Shown: one piece after another, positions 8,596 through 16,849 of the stretch
Position numbering within the stretch: position 1 is the first letter of the stretch
How the letters are laid out: each line of letters starts with the position of its first letter
NCBI GenBank assembly: GCA_003427395.1
Contig: BFEA01000711.1
Location: 455,746 to 483,030, forward strand
Direction: 5' to 3'
From: Chara braunii
Lineage: Eukaryota; Streptophyta; Charophyceae; Charales; Characeae
Length of the DNA stretch: 27,285 nt
Position numbers and translations under genes: made by a program
Notes under the pieces: generated by a model
Told to the model about the DNA's origin: nothing
The model's input: only the letters and a program-made list of their open reading frames with translations
The model's database searches: none

Positions 8596-8822
8596 TAACT
8601 ACAAACTAAAAGAGCGCACTTTGCGGAACAAAGAATAAAAGCAAAAAACGGGCACAGTGATAACATGCAAAAATAAAAATAAAAACAAAAAGAAAAAACA
8701 AGGGCAGATNGAAACCATTAAATTTCTCATTCTTCTTTGAACTCCACCTCCACTGTGCCTCTCACGTGCAAGGCTCGCCACGTTGATGAAGTTGAGTGCG
8801 AGCTGCCCCCATCCCCGCAGCC
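8596..8822. repeat. Dispersed repeat Y, copy 3
   Basis: Starts with CTAAAAGAGCGCACTTTG as in copy 2. It carries an A-rich insertion (8665-8705) and ends with CACTGTGCCTCTCACGTGC and AAGGCTCGCCAC. The minus strand again gives an SSHSTSS-WRAL-VRGTV peptide. Confidence 0.65.
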
Positions 8823-8837
8823 TCCTGATGAGTCGGT

Positions 8838-8936
8838 GAAACTCCGATGAAACAATGTGTTACAGCCCCTCATTTGTTGTCCACTTCTCCCTCTCTGCCT
8901 ATGGTTTACCGGGCAGTTTTGTGCGACGAGATATAT
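8838..8936 (+). repeat. Repeat E, unit 1
   Basis: Begins GAAACTCCGATGAAA and carries a TTTGTTGTCC box, a CTTCTCCCTCTCTGCCTA box and a GGTT-AC-GG-CAGTT end. The same order occurs at 9360-9452. Confidence 0.6.
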
Positions 8937-9359
8937 CACGACTTCGCTAGCTCACTGCTACGGTTTTCTTCGGTCAGGTTGAATGACAGTCAGGGGGGGG
9001 GCATCACTACACGGCTATGTTGTGCCTTTAGTGTCAGCGGTGTATTTGGAGAGTATTTTCTGGCTGTTACAGACCTTCTTGATTTCTTGGGTGTTTTTTT
9101 GCTCGCTTATGATGGAGTGTGAAACTGTAGTCTGTAGAGTTTTCCGTCTGGTGTGGGTGAGTGATAGTCTGCTTGACTTTTGTCACAGGTACCTTGAGGG
9201 TTGTGGTTGGTCCCCACCTCCTCAGAGGGGAATCAGTTGGCGGGGAGTCGTTGATGCTTAACCGCAACCGGGGTTAAGGTGAATTGTCACTTACAATATC
9301 ATCGGTTAGAGAACTCTGCAGACTGTAGAGGGTTTGGTTAAGCCTCCCGACGAATAGTT
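8937..9359. other. No gene recognised
   Basis: A T-rich plus-strand frame spans 8983-9261, but it has no domain and its minus strand is equally open. The region lies between two units of repeat E. Confidence 0.35.
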
Positions 9360-9612
9360 GAAACTCCGGCGAAATGGTATGTCACAGACCCTCCTTTGTT
9401 GTCCTCTTCTCCTTCTCTACATACTACGGTTCACTCGACAGTTCTCTATGACAATTCGTTTGTTGTTCTCTTCACCCTTTCTGACTACGGTTGACTAGTC
9501 AGTTCTCTATAGCGATATGGGTGTAGTAGAAAACTGTAGAACTACCCGGTACACCGTAGCCAGAGAGTGAGAAGAAAACAACAAACGAGGCAGGCTGTTT
9601 CGTCGAAGTTTC
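9360..9612. repeat. Repeat E units 2-4 forming a foldback
   Basis: Unit 2 (9360-9452) and partial unit 3 (9453-9515) are forward. Unit 4 (9531-9612) is inverted: its reverse complement reads GAAACTTCGACGAAACAG, then GTTTGTTGTTTTCTTCTCAC, then GGCTACGG. Units 2 and 4 could pair over about 80 bp around a loop of roughly 80 bp. Confidence 0.6.
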
Positions 9613-9688
9613 TCCTCCTCGTTATATGCCCAAGAAAAAGAACTTGAGTCAAATTGAATGCATAAGTCGATCAAAGTCATTTTGTGAC

Positions 9689-9799
9689 CTATCGTCTTCA
9701 CCGGAATATAACTTACGCTCATTATTGCTGTATCTAGACTCGAAGTTGCCCTAAATTCAACTGTAATGACCATACGTTGTATTCGGATGACGGCGGTAG
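9689..9799. mobile_element. Family B foldback element, copy B1
   Basis: The left end CTATCGTCTTCACCGGAATA and right end TATTCGGATGACGGCGGTAG are inverted, with TAACTTACGCTCATTA matching TAATGACCATACGTTG internally. Length 111 bp. Confidence 0.6.
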
Positions 9800-10083
9800 T
9801 AGACTGGGCCTTCCAGACTGAACAGGCCCGGGTCAGTGAAAAATTTTGGTTTTTGGTTTGACAAAGTAAGGTCTGTGGTACTCATGGTATAACTTTAACC
9901 CATTCAAATGAACATTCGTCATATTGTTGAACATTCGTCATATTGTCGATTTGTTGGTGGACGACAAATGTTTTCGAAGAACTCGACTCACAACTCTCAC
10001 ATTGGAAAGGTCCCATATCCCTTCTCAATTGAAAAATAAATAAATGAATGAATAAAAATTGAAAAAGAAAAGAAGTTTTAACT
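9800..10083. other. No gene recognised
   Basis: AT-rich with short direct repeats (GAACATTCGTCATATTGT twice near 9909 and 9929) and an AAATGAAT-type run near 10032. Confidence 0.4.
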
Positions 10084-10213
10084 TTTAAACCACCCATACT
10101 TTTCCGAACTGTTGCTGTAGTGCCAGAACTGTTTGTCATATGAATGAATTTGTCCTCGCGCGTACATCCTGTCTGTAAATGCACCCCACTCTGGGGAAGT
10201 ACTGGTGGTTTAA
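10084..10213. mobile_element. Family A element, copy A4
   Basis: The left end TTTAAACCACCCATACTT and right end GGAAGTACTGGTGGTTTAA bound a 130-bp interior without coding potential. A family B element starts 18 bp to the right. Confidence 0.6.
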
Positions 10214-10230
10214 CCATAAGCGTAGAGATA

Positions 10231-10340
10231 TACTGTCTTCGCTCGAATAGAAAGCATGGTTGCAAAAGCTGTATTTGGAACAACTTTCCGTCCAGATACG
10301 GGGAGAATGACCGTACGTTCTATTAAGGGGAAGACGGTAG
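10231..10340. mobile_element. Family B foldback element, copy B2
   Basis: The left end TACTGTCTTCGCTCGAATAG and right end CTATTAAGGGGAAGACGGTA are inverted; internal AGCTGTATTTGGA is shared with B3-B5. Confidence 0.6.
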
Positions 10341-10776
10341 GGAGCACTCGGTGTGTGTGTTTATTATCTGTCGGTCTCTCGACCTAGTAGAGAAGCAATT
10401 AATAGCTGGCAGCTTTAAAGAATCACAAACTGGGTGGCATTGGCTATATAATATATATTATCGGCAATTTATCGTATCATCATAGCTTTTAGTTGTGAGG
10501 TTAAGTCGACTCAGCACAGGGATGTTGTGTAGAGCATACCATCTTTTTTACCATCCATCGAGGCCTCAGTGTCACAGAATTCCGTCTCTCTAGCATCTGC
10601 TCAGAATGTACACAGAAGAACAAAGGAATTTTCCACGTTGTTTTCACTCGTTAGTGTTGTCCTTAGATTAGAATGCACGCAGCCGAACAAAGGAATTTGA
10701 TTATCTGAACCATTGCGTGCATAAGATCGTGTGATCCATAGAAAACATGCGATGTTGGAAATGCAGAGGCGTTCTC
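10341..10776. other. No gene recognised
   Basis: Contains an AT palindrome near 10445-10465 and a short direct repeat, GAACAAAGGAATTT, at about 10618 and 10685. Confidence 0.4.
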
Positions 10777-10891
10777 ACTACCGTCTTCACTCGAATAGAA
10801 AACGCCCGGTCATTATGGCTGTATCTAGACTCGAAATTGTACCAGATACGGCTATAGTGAACGGGCGTTCTATTCGGCTGAAGACGGTAGT
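10777..10891. mobile_element. Family B foldback element, copy B3 (best preserved)
   Basis: The left end ACTACCGTCTTCACTCGAAT and right end ATTCGGCTGAAGACGGTAGT are inverted, and subterminal ACGCCCGGTCATTA faces CTATAGTGAACGGGCGTT. The arms extend about 35 bp each over 115 bp. Ends read TA-CCGTCTTC and GAAGACGG-TA, consistent with a TA target as used by Tc1/mariner elements. Confidence 0.7.
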
Positions 10892-11033
10892 TTGGCTTTC
10901 TTCCTTGAGCGAACAGAGAAGAACAAATTCACTTAAGTTTGTACGACAATTCATGCCTAGAACTTACAATGATTTATTCCTAGAACGTACACAAAAGAAC
11001 AACGGAAGATGCGGCATCGTTATCCGTGCACAG

Positions 11034-11187
11034 GCCTTCTTCCCCCAAATACATCGTACGGTCATTACAGTTGTATTTGGACTGAAATATACGCCCAATA
11101 CAGTCGCTATAGCTACGTTTCGACTGAAAGATACCCCAAATACAGTTATAATGACCGTACGTTGTTGTATTCGGGGGAAGAAGGTAG
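11034..11187. mobile_element. Family B element, copy B4
   Basis: The left end GCCTTCTTCCCCCAAATACA and right end TGTATTCGGGGGAAGAAGGT are inverted, with CGTACGGTCATTACAG facing TATAATGACCGTACG. The interior repeats GACTGAAA-ATAC-CCC twice. Length 154 bp. Confidence 0.65.
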
Positions 11188-11217
11188 TCTTCATCACCAG
11201 CGCGGTATGATTCAACT

Positions 11218-11312
11218 CTGTTTTCTATACCTGATTCTTAGCATGAACAAGATCTGTTTTTTGCACCTGATTCTTAGTATGAACAAGATCTGTTTTCTGT
11301 ACCAGATTAGAA
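11218..11312 (+). repeat. 36-bp tandem repeat, about 2.6 units
   Basis: Units start CTGTTTTCTATACC (11218), CTGTTTTTTGCACC (11254) and CTGTTTTCTGTACC (11290), with GATTCTTAG-ATGAACAAGAT in the first two. Confidence 0.75.
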
Positions 11313-11404
11313 TAGATCGCAGTGCTGCAAGACCGTCACTCCCAAGTTTCAAATACAGTTCTGGCATACAATTGGTTGCATGAGTTGGCCAACCAGCAAT
11401 TCTG

Positions 11405-11565
11405 TGGACCTATTGGAGACCTGGTTCAGGAGTTTGAACAGGTCTTACAGATTCCAGGATTGGACCTATCGGAGACCTGGTTCCGGAGTTTGAACCATGC
11501 CGTGGACCTATTGGGGACCTGGTCTGGGAGTTTTAACAGGTTTTACAGATTCCAGGATTGGAGGT
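11405..11565 (+). repeat. Imperfect tandem repeat, three units
   Basis: Units begin GACCTATTGGAGACCTGG (about 11407), GACCTATCGGAGACCTGG (11463) and GACCTATTGGGGACCTGG (11505). Units one and three both end in TTACAGATTCCAGGATTG. Unit lengths differ (about 56 and 42 bp). Confidence 0.7.
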
Positions 11566-11965
11566 ATGGAAGAAACCGGCTATGTGGTGCTTTCATGAGC
11601 CAGTCCCGCAGAAGTTTGGCAGTCGATTGGGCCGGACTGGGAACACTTACGGGACCATGACAGCTGCAACCATGCAGTTGGAACAGGCCCTGAAAACACC
11701 TGGGGTACCAACACCCAAGCATCAAAGTCGTGAAGCAGGAGCCTTTGCCCACACATGTAGAGTGAGAATAGGTAGGAGGAAGAAGGCTTGTGCTGAAGCC
11801 AGACTAAGGCTGGCCCATGGCGATGGGTCAGACGGCAGCGGCCATGTGGATGGGAGGGGTGATCACAGATTCACCTTCCTGTGCAATTATGAGGAGCAAG
11901 CTAGACCACAGGTAGTGCAGGTTCGACCCTTCTTTGCTGCACTGCGGAAAGTAATCCAGGCGTGA
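11558..11965 (+). CDS. Uncharacterised 135-codon open frame
   Basis: The frame begins with ATG inside the end of the preceding tandem repeat and ends in TGA. The product is basic and polar, with RIGRRKKACAEARLRLAHGDG in the middle. No domain, signal or membrane segment is recognised. It could be a fragment of an unknown repeat or chance; I do not assign a function. Confidence 0.2.
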   Translation: MEVWKKPAMWCFHEPVPQKFGSRLGRTGNTYGTMTAATMQLEQALKTPGVPTPKHQSREAGAFAHTCRVRIGRRKKACAEARLRLAHGDGSDGSGHVDGRGDHRFTFLCNYEEQARPQVVQVRPFFAALRKVIQA

Positions 11966-12134
11966 TAGGGAGGGACGTGGCAGGACCGACAATAGCCGAA
12001 GAACGAACAAGGACAGCAGCGAACGGGGCACGGTGATGAAGAGAGCTCAGGAGAGACAACAGATGCCATTGACACAAACCTGATGATAGGAGAAAACTGA
12101 AAACAGCAGATGTACAACATGCAGCCATAGGGGA

Positions 12135-12137
<3 letters not shown>

Positions 12138-12173
<36 letters not shown>

Positions 12174-12268
12174 AGAAGCTGGTAGGAGCAGACCTCTCAA
12201 GCTGCTCTCGGGGAGGCTCCATCTATTAGTGGGGAGCTGCACCTGCCGGGAAACGGGCCCAGCGTCCC
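12138..12268 (-). repeat. LINE-type 3' tail module with poly(A), minus strand
   Basis: A 35-T tract (12138-12172) is the poly(A) of a minus-strand tail. Reading the minus strand from 12268: GGGACGCTGGGCCCGTTTCC, hairpin arms GCTGGG/CCCGGC, the box GCAGCTCCCCACTAATAGA, TGGAGCC, then the segment to the tail. No body upstream of the hairpin is recognised. Confidence 0.75.
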
Positions 12269-12535
12269 TTTTTACAATTTTTTTGAGAACAAAAGACATT
12301 GTGTCCAGAGGAGGGAAGGGGGGTCCAGCACAGTCCGACAATCGGGCCTTCAAGCTGCGCACTCCCGGTGCTACTCTCCCAAGTTGTTTATCTACCCTCA
12401 GGCGGCAACCCCCCTGACCCCGGGGACACTTTTCTAGGTAAGATGTCCCAAGCAATTTTGGTATGACAAAAGAGAGGGGGCCAGTGGGGGTTGAATCAGA
12501 TGTAGTCAAAGTTATCTTCCGGTTGATTGAGAGAC

Positions 12536-12755
12536 TTAGCTCTTGTGGCCGAGGGTGCTGGTTCGCTTCCGTGCGTGCATGAGTTGAGTTGACCTAAGCC
12601 CAGTAAGTACGGATTGAAACTACCACCGAGGCCCAGTACTGCATGGAGCAGGCGCCATGTTCTCTCTTAACCTCATTTAGCCTAAGGCCTAGACTGCAAC
12701 AGCGATGAACACGAAGAGGAAGGCAGAGGATGACACAGTCCAGGTTGAAAAGAAG
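12536..12755 (+). repeat. tRNA-like repeat unit 1 (possible SINE)
   Basis: Starts TAGCTCTTGTGGCCGAGG, resembling a tRNA Ser/Leu box A (TGGCCGAG), followed 24 bp on by GGTTCGCTTCC, close to box B (GGTTCRANNCC). The anticodon region would be missing. The remainder (CCTAAGCCCAG, CAGTACTGCATGGAGCAGG, GCCATGTTCTCTC, GACTGCAAC, GAGGAAGGCAGAGGAT) recurs in unit 2. Confidence 0.55.
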
Positions 12756-12759
12756 ACTT

Positions 12760-12867
12760 ACCTTCTTCCCCCGAATACAACGTACGGTCATTAAAGCTGT
12801 ATCTGGGGTATCTTTCAGTCTAAATACATCTATAATGACCGTTCGTTGTATCGGGGGAAGAAGGTAG
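12760..12867. mobile_element. Family B element, copy B5, between the two tRNA-like units
   Basis: The left end TACCTTCTTCCCCCGAATAC and right end TATCGGGGGAAGAAGGTA are inverted, with CGTACGGTCATTAAAG facing TATAATGACCGTTCG. It lies precisely at the boundary of the repeat units at 12536 and 12866. Confidence 0.7.
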
Positions 12868-13055
12868 CTCTTGTGGCCGAGGGTGCTGGTTCGCTTCCTT
12901 GCGTGCACGAGTTGGCCTAAGCCCAGACAGTACGGATCCAAACTACCGAGGAGGCTAAGTACTGCATGGAGCAGGGAGCCATGTTCTCTCCCAACGTCAG
13001 TTGGCCTAGACTGCAACGATCATGAACAAGAAGAGGAAGGCAGAGGATAACACAA
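12866..13055 (+). repeat. tRNA-like repeat unit 2 (possible SINE)
   Basis: Begins TAGCTCTTGTGGCCGAGG like unit 1, has GGTTCGCTTCC at the same spacing, and ends with GAGGAAGGCAGAGGATAACA. Several small indels separate it from unit 1. Confidence 0.55.
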
Positions 13056-13275
13056 CATTTATGCCTGACAGTGTGTTGTCCCTCTGCCAGAGCATGCACA
13101 TGATAGGATGATAGGGGCAAATTTTACGTAGTCCAGGACTCTATTATGGATCAGAAGCCGATGCACGAGCATCTTGGCAGGGATTAAACAATGTATGTGT
13201 ATACGCATTCGTCGCATTGTCATCCATCAAGCCTGGTGAACATGTACAAGAGATCAGTAAGGAGAAACAGGTGAC
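13056..13275. other. No feature recognised
   Basis: Short spacer without repeats or an open frame of note. Confidence 0.4.
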
Positions 13276-13343
13276 CCTGATCAACACCGTGGTCAACAGG
13301 ATAGTATTGGTCAACACGATAGTTGACCACGGTGTTGATCAGG
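13276..13343. repeat. Perfect 22-bp inverted repeat
   Basis: The arm at 13276-13297 (CCTGATCAACACCGTGG then TCAAC) is exactly complementary to 13322-13343, around a 24-base loop that itself contains GGTCAACAC, a partial copy of the arm. Confidence 0.9.
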
Positions 13344-13350
13344 ATAGTTG

Positions 13351-13555
13351 ACTGCACCTGGTCATGATGGACTACAGCTCTGCACATCTCTCTGTGAACA
13401 GCATTCATAGACTGCACCTGGTCATATGCAGAGGAACATTATTCATAGACTGCACCTGGTCATATGCAGAGGACAGCATTCATAGACTGCACCTGGTCAT
13501 ATGCAGAGGAACAACATTCCTAGATTGCACCTGGTCATACATATGCAGATGCTCA
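13351..13555 (+). repeat. 36-38-bp tandem repeat, about 4-5 units
   Basis: ACTGCACCTGGTCAT occurs at 13351, 13411, 13449 and 13485, and as ATTGCACCTGGTCAT at 13524, mostly followed by ATGCAGAGGA and then CATT-ATAG. It lies directly after the 22-bp inverted repeat. Confidence 0.85.
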
Positions 13556-14469
13556 GCATTTTAAACCCCGTAGAGGTCATTGTTGTGAATGGGGTGTGAT
13601 CCATATCTCTCAATTCGTGAGAGACATCCTCGCAAGATTCGTGGAATAGGCGCAAGACCAGACCAGACCAGTGGACAATGTACATGGCCGTTGTTTTGTC
13701 CACGTTGTATTGCATCCAATAGGTGCACTGAGGTCTTTTGCAAGTTTGAAAGGCCCTTACACCGGTTCAGGTCTCTCTCCCCAAGAACAAGAAAAAGCAG
13801 GAAACGAAAATCTGTGAAGAAAGTTCAAGTAACCATCATCATGACAAGATCATACTTCAAAAAAAAACGAAAGACCAAAAGAGGATCACACTTACTTTTG
13901 TCTCTGCAGACCGCAGAACGGCTTTTGTCTGCAACCAAAGCCAATGCACAACTCAGAGAAAAAAAGACACAAGGACATACACCACAGAGAGACAAAGAAC
14001 AAGGTTGACCAAACCCACACACCACCCCCCCCCNCCCCCGGCCCCCCCACAAAAAAAAAAAAGCCACACACACACACACAAACAAGCAGATACACACACA
14101 TAAATAAGCGGACGGATGCACTTCTCAATCAGATGACACAAATGCTGGAGCCCTTTTTTCCTTTGGGGGGCGAGGGGCGGAGGAAGTGCCGTTGTATGTA
14201 TATCTTTTTTTTTTTTTTTTTAAATGAACTTCCCGTGCGGGTGCTGGGAGTATAACATGGTTTGTACTTGTGTCTCAACACTGATCCATCAAGGGAGGGG
14301 GAAAAAAAATAGAAACAAAAAGAAAGAGAACCCTTCCACACACGGTCTCACAGTCAGGCAGGCCATTTACCAGCACGCTATGCTCTACAGCTGTACGTCA
14401 AAGCTTACACCAGCTTGAGGTGACCTACCCTCTAAAAGACTGGAGCGTCTTTTGTCAGCACGTTTTGGC
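13556..14469. other. Low-complexity stretch
   Basis: A basic frame at 13589-14008 is rich in Lys/Arg and lies over A-rich sequence; I do not consider it a gene. A poly-C tract with one N (14026-14050) abuts an A-run and a CA-rich segment. A T-run lies at about 14205-14221. Confidence 0.4.
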
Positions 14470-14542
14470 GTAAGGAGTAATGGTGACCTGCTAGAGAAGG
14501 TGATAGCCCTGTATATTTTGTCCGATCTCCGTTACTCCTTAG
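14470..14542. repeat. Short inverted repeat beside the telomere-like tract
   Basis: GTAAGGAGTAATGG (14470-14483) is complementary at 12 of 14 positions to CCGTTACTCCTTAG (14529-14542). Confidence 0.55.
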
Positions 14543-14546
14543 GCCA

Positions 14547-14567
14547 TTTAGGGTTTAGGGTTTAGGG
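14547..14567 (+). repeat. Interstitial telomere-like repeat (TTTAGGG)3
   Basis: Three exact TTTAGGG units, the Arabidopsis-type plant telomere unit. This is too short to be a telomere end; it may mark a repair or insertion scar. Confidence 0.8.
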
Positions 14568-14808
14568 TTGTGTTAATTTGGACTGGTCAGGTACGTTGGA
14601 TGGGTCAAAGATGACTGGCACTGCAGACGTACAGGTGCATTATGAGCAGGCCGGGCTATTATTTATATGTCCCGTCGCAACCTGAGGAGGCCCTTCAGAC
14701 TCATTTGAACACACAAGTTTGTCCTCACTTGGGCATATGCAGCTTCCCTTGCTCTTTAGACTGCAATCTGTCTAGTATCCCACCTCTACAACAACCTGAG
14801 CTTCCTTA
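14568..14808. other. No feature recognised
   Basis: Unique-looking sequence between the telomere-like tract and the AAG microsatellite. Confidence 0.4.
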
Positions 14809-14880
14809 AAAGAAGAAGAAGAAGAAGAAGAAGAAGAAGAAGAAGAAGAAGAAGAAGAAGAAGAAGAAGAAGAAGAAGAA
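14809..14880 (+). repeat. (AAG)n microsatellite
   Basis: Uninterrupted AAG/GAA triplets over about 70 bp. Confidence 0.95.
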
Positions 14881-15182
14881 GCTCAGCGTAGCATAGGGTT
14901 CCATTGGTTGGCAATCATCCTTCCTTGCTCATCCACTGATGTGCTGCAATAATGTGTGGCATTGGCGCTTTTTTTCCTCCTTTCCGATCCATTTTGCTGC
15001 AGGATGACTGTTGAGCGATGGTGGCATTGCATGAGTTCTTATGTTTCTGACCTTTGCAGTGCCTGCTTCACATTTTTGTACCATAATGCTATAGTGCAAA
15101 GCCACGAAAATCACAACTCTGCCCTGGATGCTGCAAAAAATGTAGTGATGATGACAACTGCCCACTAGTAGTCTTACTAAAT

Positions 15183-15186
<4 letters not shown>

Positions 15187-15237
<51 letters not shown>

Positions 15238-15257
15238 NNNNNNNNNNNNNNNNNNNN

Positions 15258-15339
<82 letters not shown>
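15187..15339. repeat. (CT)n and (CA)n microsatellites around an assembly gap
   Basis: CT repeat 15187-15237, 20 N at 15238-15257, CA repeat 15258-15339 with one interruption near 15300. The gap length is unlikely to be real. Confidence 0.95.
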
Positions 15340-15340
<1 letters not shown>

Positions 15341-15712
15341 TCCTTGTTTTTTATTTGTTTTGTCTCTACTGAATATGTTACCACTTTGCTCAGTGTGTCT
15401 TCTTGTTTTCCTTTTCTTTGCTCTGAAGTTCAATGTCCCACTTTGAGATGGGCCCCCTAAAGTCATGTACTGATTTATCTAGATATTATCTGGATTCGAG
15501 CTCGAGTCTGTATTTCGACAGTTCATGGGTGTACCAAATGAGCTCAGCCGGTTGGTAGCATTGAAGCAGATTATTGACTCAGCAGAGTCAGCACCAATAG
15601 GGGATTCTGCAGACATTTGAGGTCTCCTGCTGAGTGACAGAGACTCTGATGAAACAGGTTGTCGCTACCCTTTTGGTCTTTCTCTGTGTCTTTCCTTGGT
15701 CTGTGAACCTGG
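15340..15712. other. No gene recognised
   Basis: No domain, repeat or motif stands out. Confidence 0.35.
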
Positions 15713-16160
15713 CGATGATGAGCTTCGGCACCCACCCACCACCTGTGCGTATCGGCTCTAAGCGTATGAACCAATGGAGTCCTCTCTTATTCTTAAGCAC
15801 CAGTACATGGGCACCTGGGCCGCGGGTCTGACACCTCAAATTCTGGAAGCACGAAACGAAAACGCGACCACCGATCCAATTTATCAACGGCGGGCGAGCC
15901 CAGCGTTTGATGCTTGAGCCTCGTTTTCTTGTGGCGACAAGTTTCGGACTGCAAGGCTGGGTCCGTGTACTAGTGGTTTAAACCACTTTCTTGCCCACCC
16001 ACCCACCGTCTGTGCATTTCCTCTTTCGGTGTATGGACCCTGTGATGATGAGCTTGGGCACCCCACCCACCCACCGTCTGTGCTAATGGGCTCTCAGCAT
16101 ATGAACCCTGTGTCGATGAGCTACAGTCAGAACCAACGGAGTCCTCTCTTATCCTTAAAC
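15713..16160. repeat. Imperfect direct repeats GATGATGAGCTT...
   Basis: GATGATGAGCTTCGGCACCC (15715) and GATGATGAGCTTGGGCACCC (16044) are each followed by a CACCCACC-rich stretch, CTGTGC, and CAGGAGTCC-like sequence ending TCCTCTCTTAT-CTTAA. A partial third unit starts near 15990. Family A ends are inserted at or next to the CTTAA of each full unit. Confidence 0.6.
15793..15982. mobile_element. Family A element, copy A5
   Basis: The left end TTAAGCACCAGTACATGGGC and right end CCGTGTACTAGTGGTTTAAA are inverted with mismatches. Length 190 bp. Confidence 0.55.
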
Positions 16161-16180
16161 CACCAGCACCTTTGAGCGCA
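16155..16180. mobile_element. Family A left end without partner (A6)
   Basis: TTAAACCACCAGCACCTTTG resembles a family A left end. I could not find a matching right end downstream, so it may be a truncated copy. Confidence 0.35.
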
Positions 16181-16249
16181 TCTTTTTCCAAAGGCAGATT
16201 CGTGCTGCGCATCCGGAACAACACGAAGTGACACAGCCCTTCTGTTTTT

Positions 16250-16587
16250 CCTTTCTGGATGGCGCTGTGAGGTTAAGCGGTCAAGCACATTAACCACACA
16301 CATTCGCCTCCATTGCCCATGAAAGGTTGTGGTGGTTAGGGAGCAATTGGCCGATTGTGACCAGTGTAGTGGCCTTGCCATGCGCAAGGGTCATAGTATC
16401 GGCAATGTTCCGATGCTAGGACTCTGAGAGGGTTTGTTTCTTACCACACACAGCCTGTAACCCTTATGAGCAGACTCTGAGAGGGTTTGTTTTTGGACCA
16501 TTTCTCTCTTTATGTGTGTCATCATTGTGCAGTTAAGGATGAGATGACTTTCCTCTACTCCCCACGAAAAGATCGGAGGCATCTGAT
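16250..16587. other. No gene recognised
   Basis: Contains GACTCTGAGAGGGTTTGTTT twice (about 16420 and 16475). Otherwise nothing assignable. Confidence 0.4.
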
Positions 16588-16737
16588 GGCGGCCTCCAAC
16601 CGGGGGGGTGCTCTTATGACCCTCTCGGTAGTTGGCTACGTAGCAACGTATGTTTTTCTTCGGGCGGCCTCCAACCGGGGGGGTGCTCTTATGACCCTCT
16701 CGGTAGTTGGCTACGTAGCAACGTATGTTTTTCTTCG
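16588..16737 (+). repeat. Perfect 75-bp tandem duplication
   Basis: 16588-16662 and 16663-16737 appear identical. The unit is 25 codons, so any frame through it stays open; the plus frame reads AASNRGGALMTLSVVG twice. A recent duplication is likely. Confidence 0.9.
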
Positions 16738-16849
16738 GGGAAAAAAAAGAAGAAAAGACATCAGGAACCAAATTAAGCAGTTTTGCAACAATTGGCTTGG
16801 GGGGGGGGGGGGACCAAGGGGGCTCGATGGGCAGGGTACACTTGTATGG

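Noticed and set aside
12536-12600. A functional tRNA gene
   Set aside because: Box A and box B are too close, there is no anticodon arm and no acceptor pairing.
13351-13555. A CRISPR-like array
   Set aside because: The units are contiguous and there are no unique spacers of even length. The setting is eukaryotic. It is a plain tandem repeat.
13589-14008. A 139-codon basic frame
   Set aside because: The Lys/Arg content follows A-rich sequence, and nothing protein-like recurs.
14929-15466. Minus-strand frames with long CV and RE runs
   Set aside because: These are translations of the CA and CT microsatellites and the N gap.
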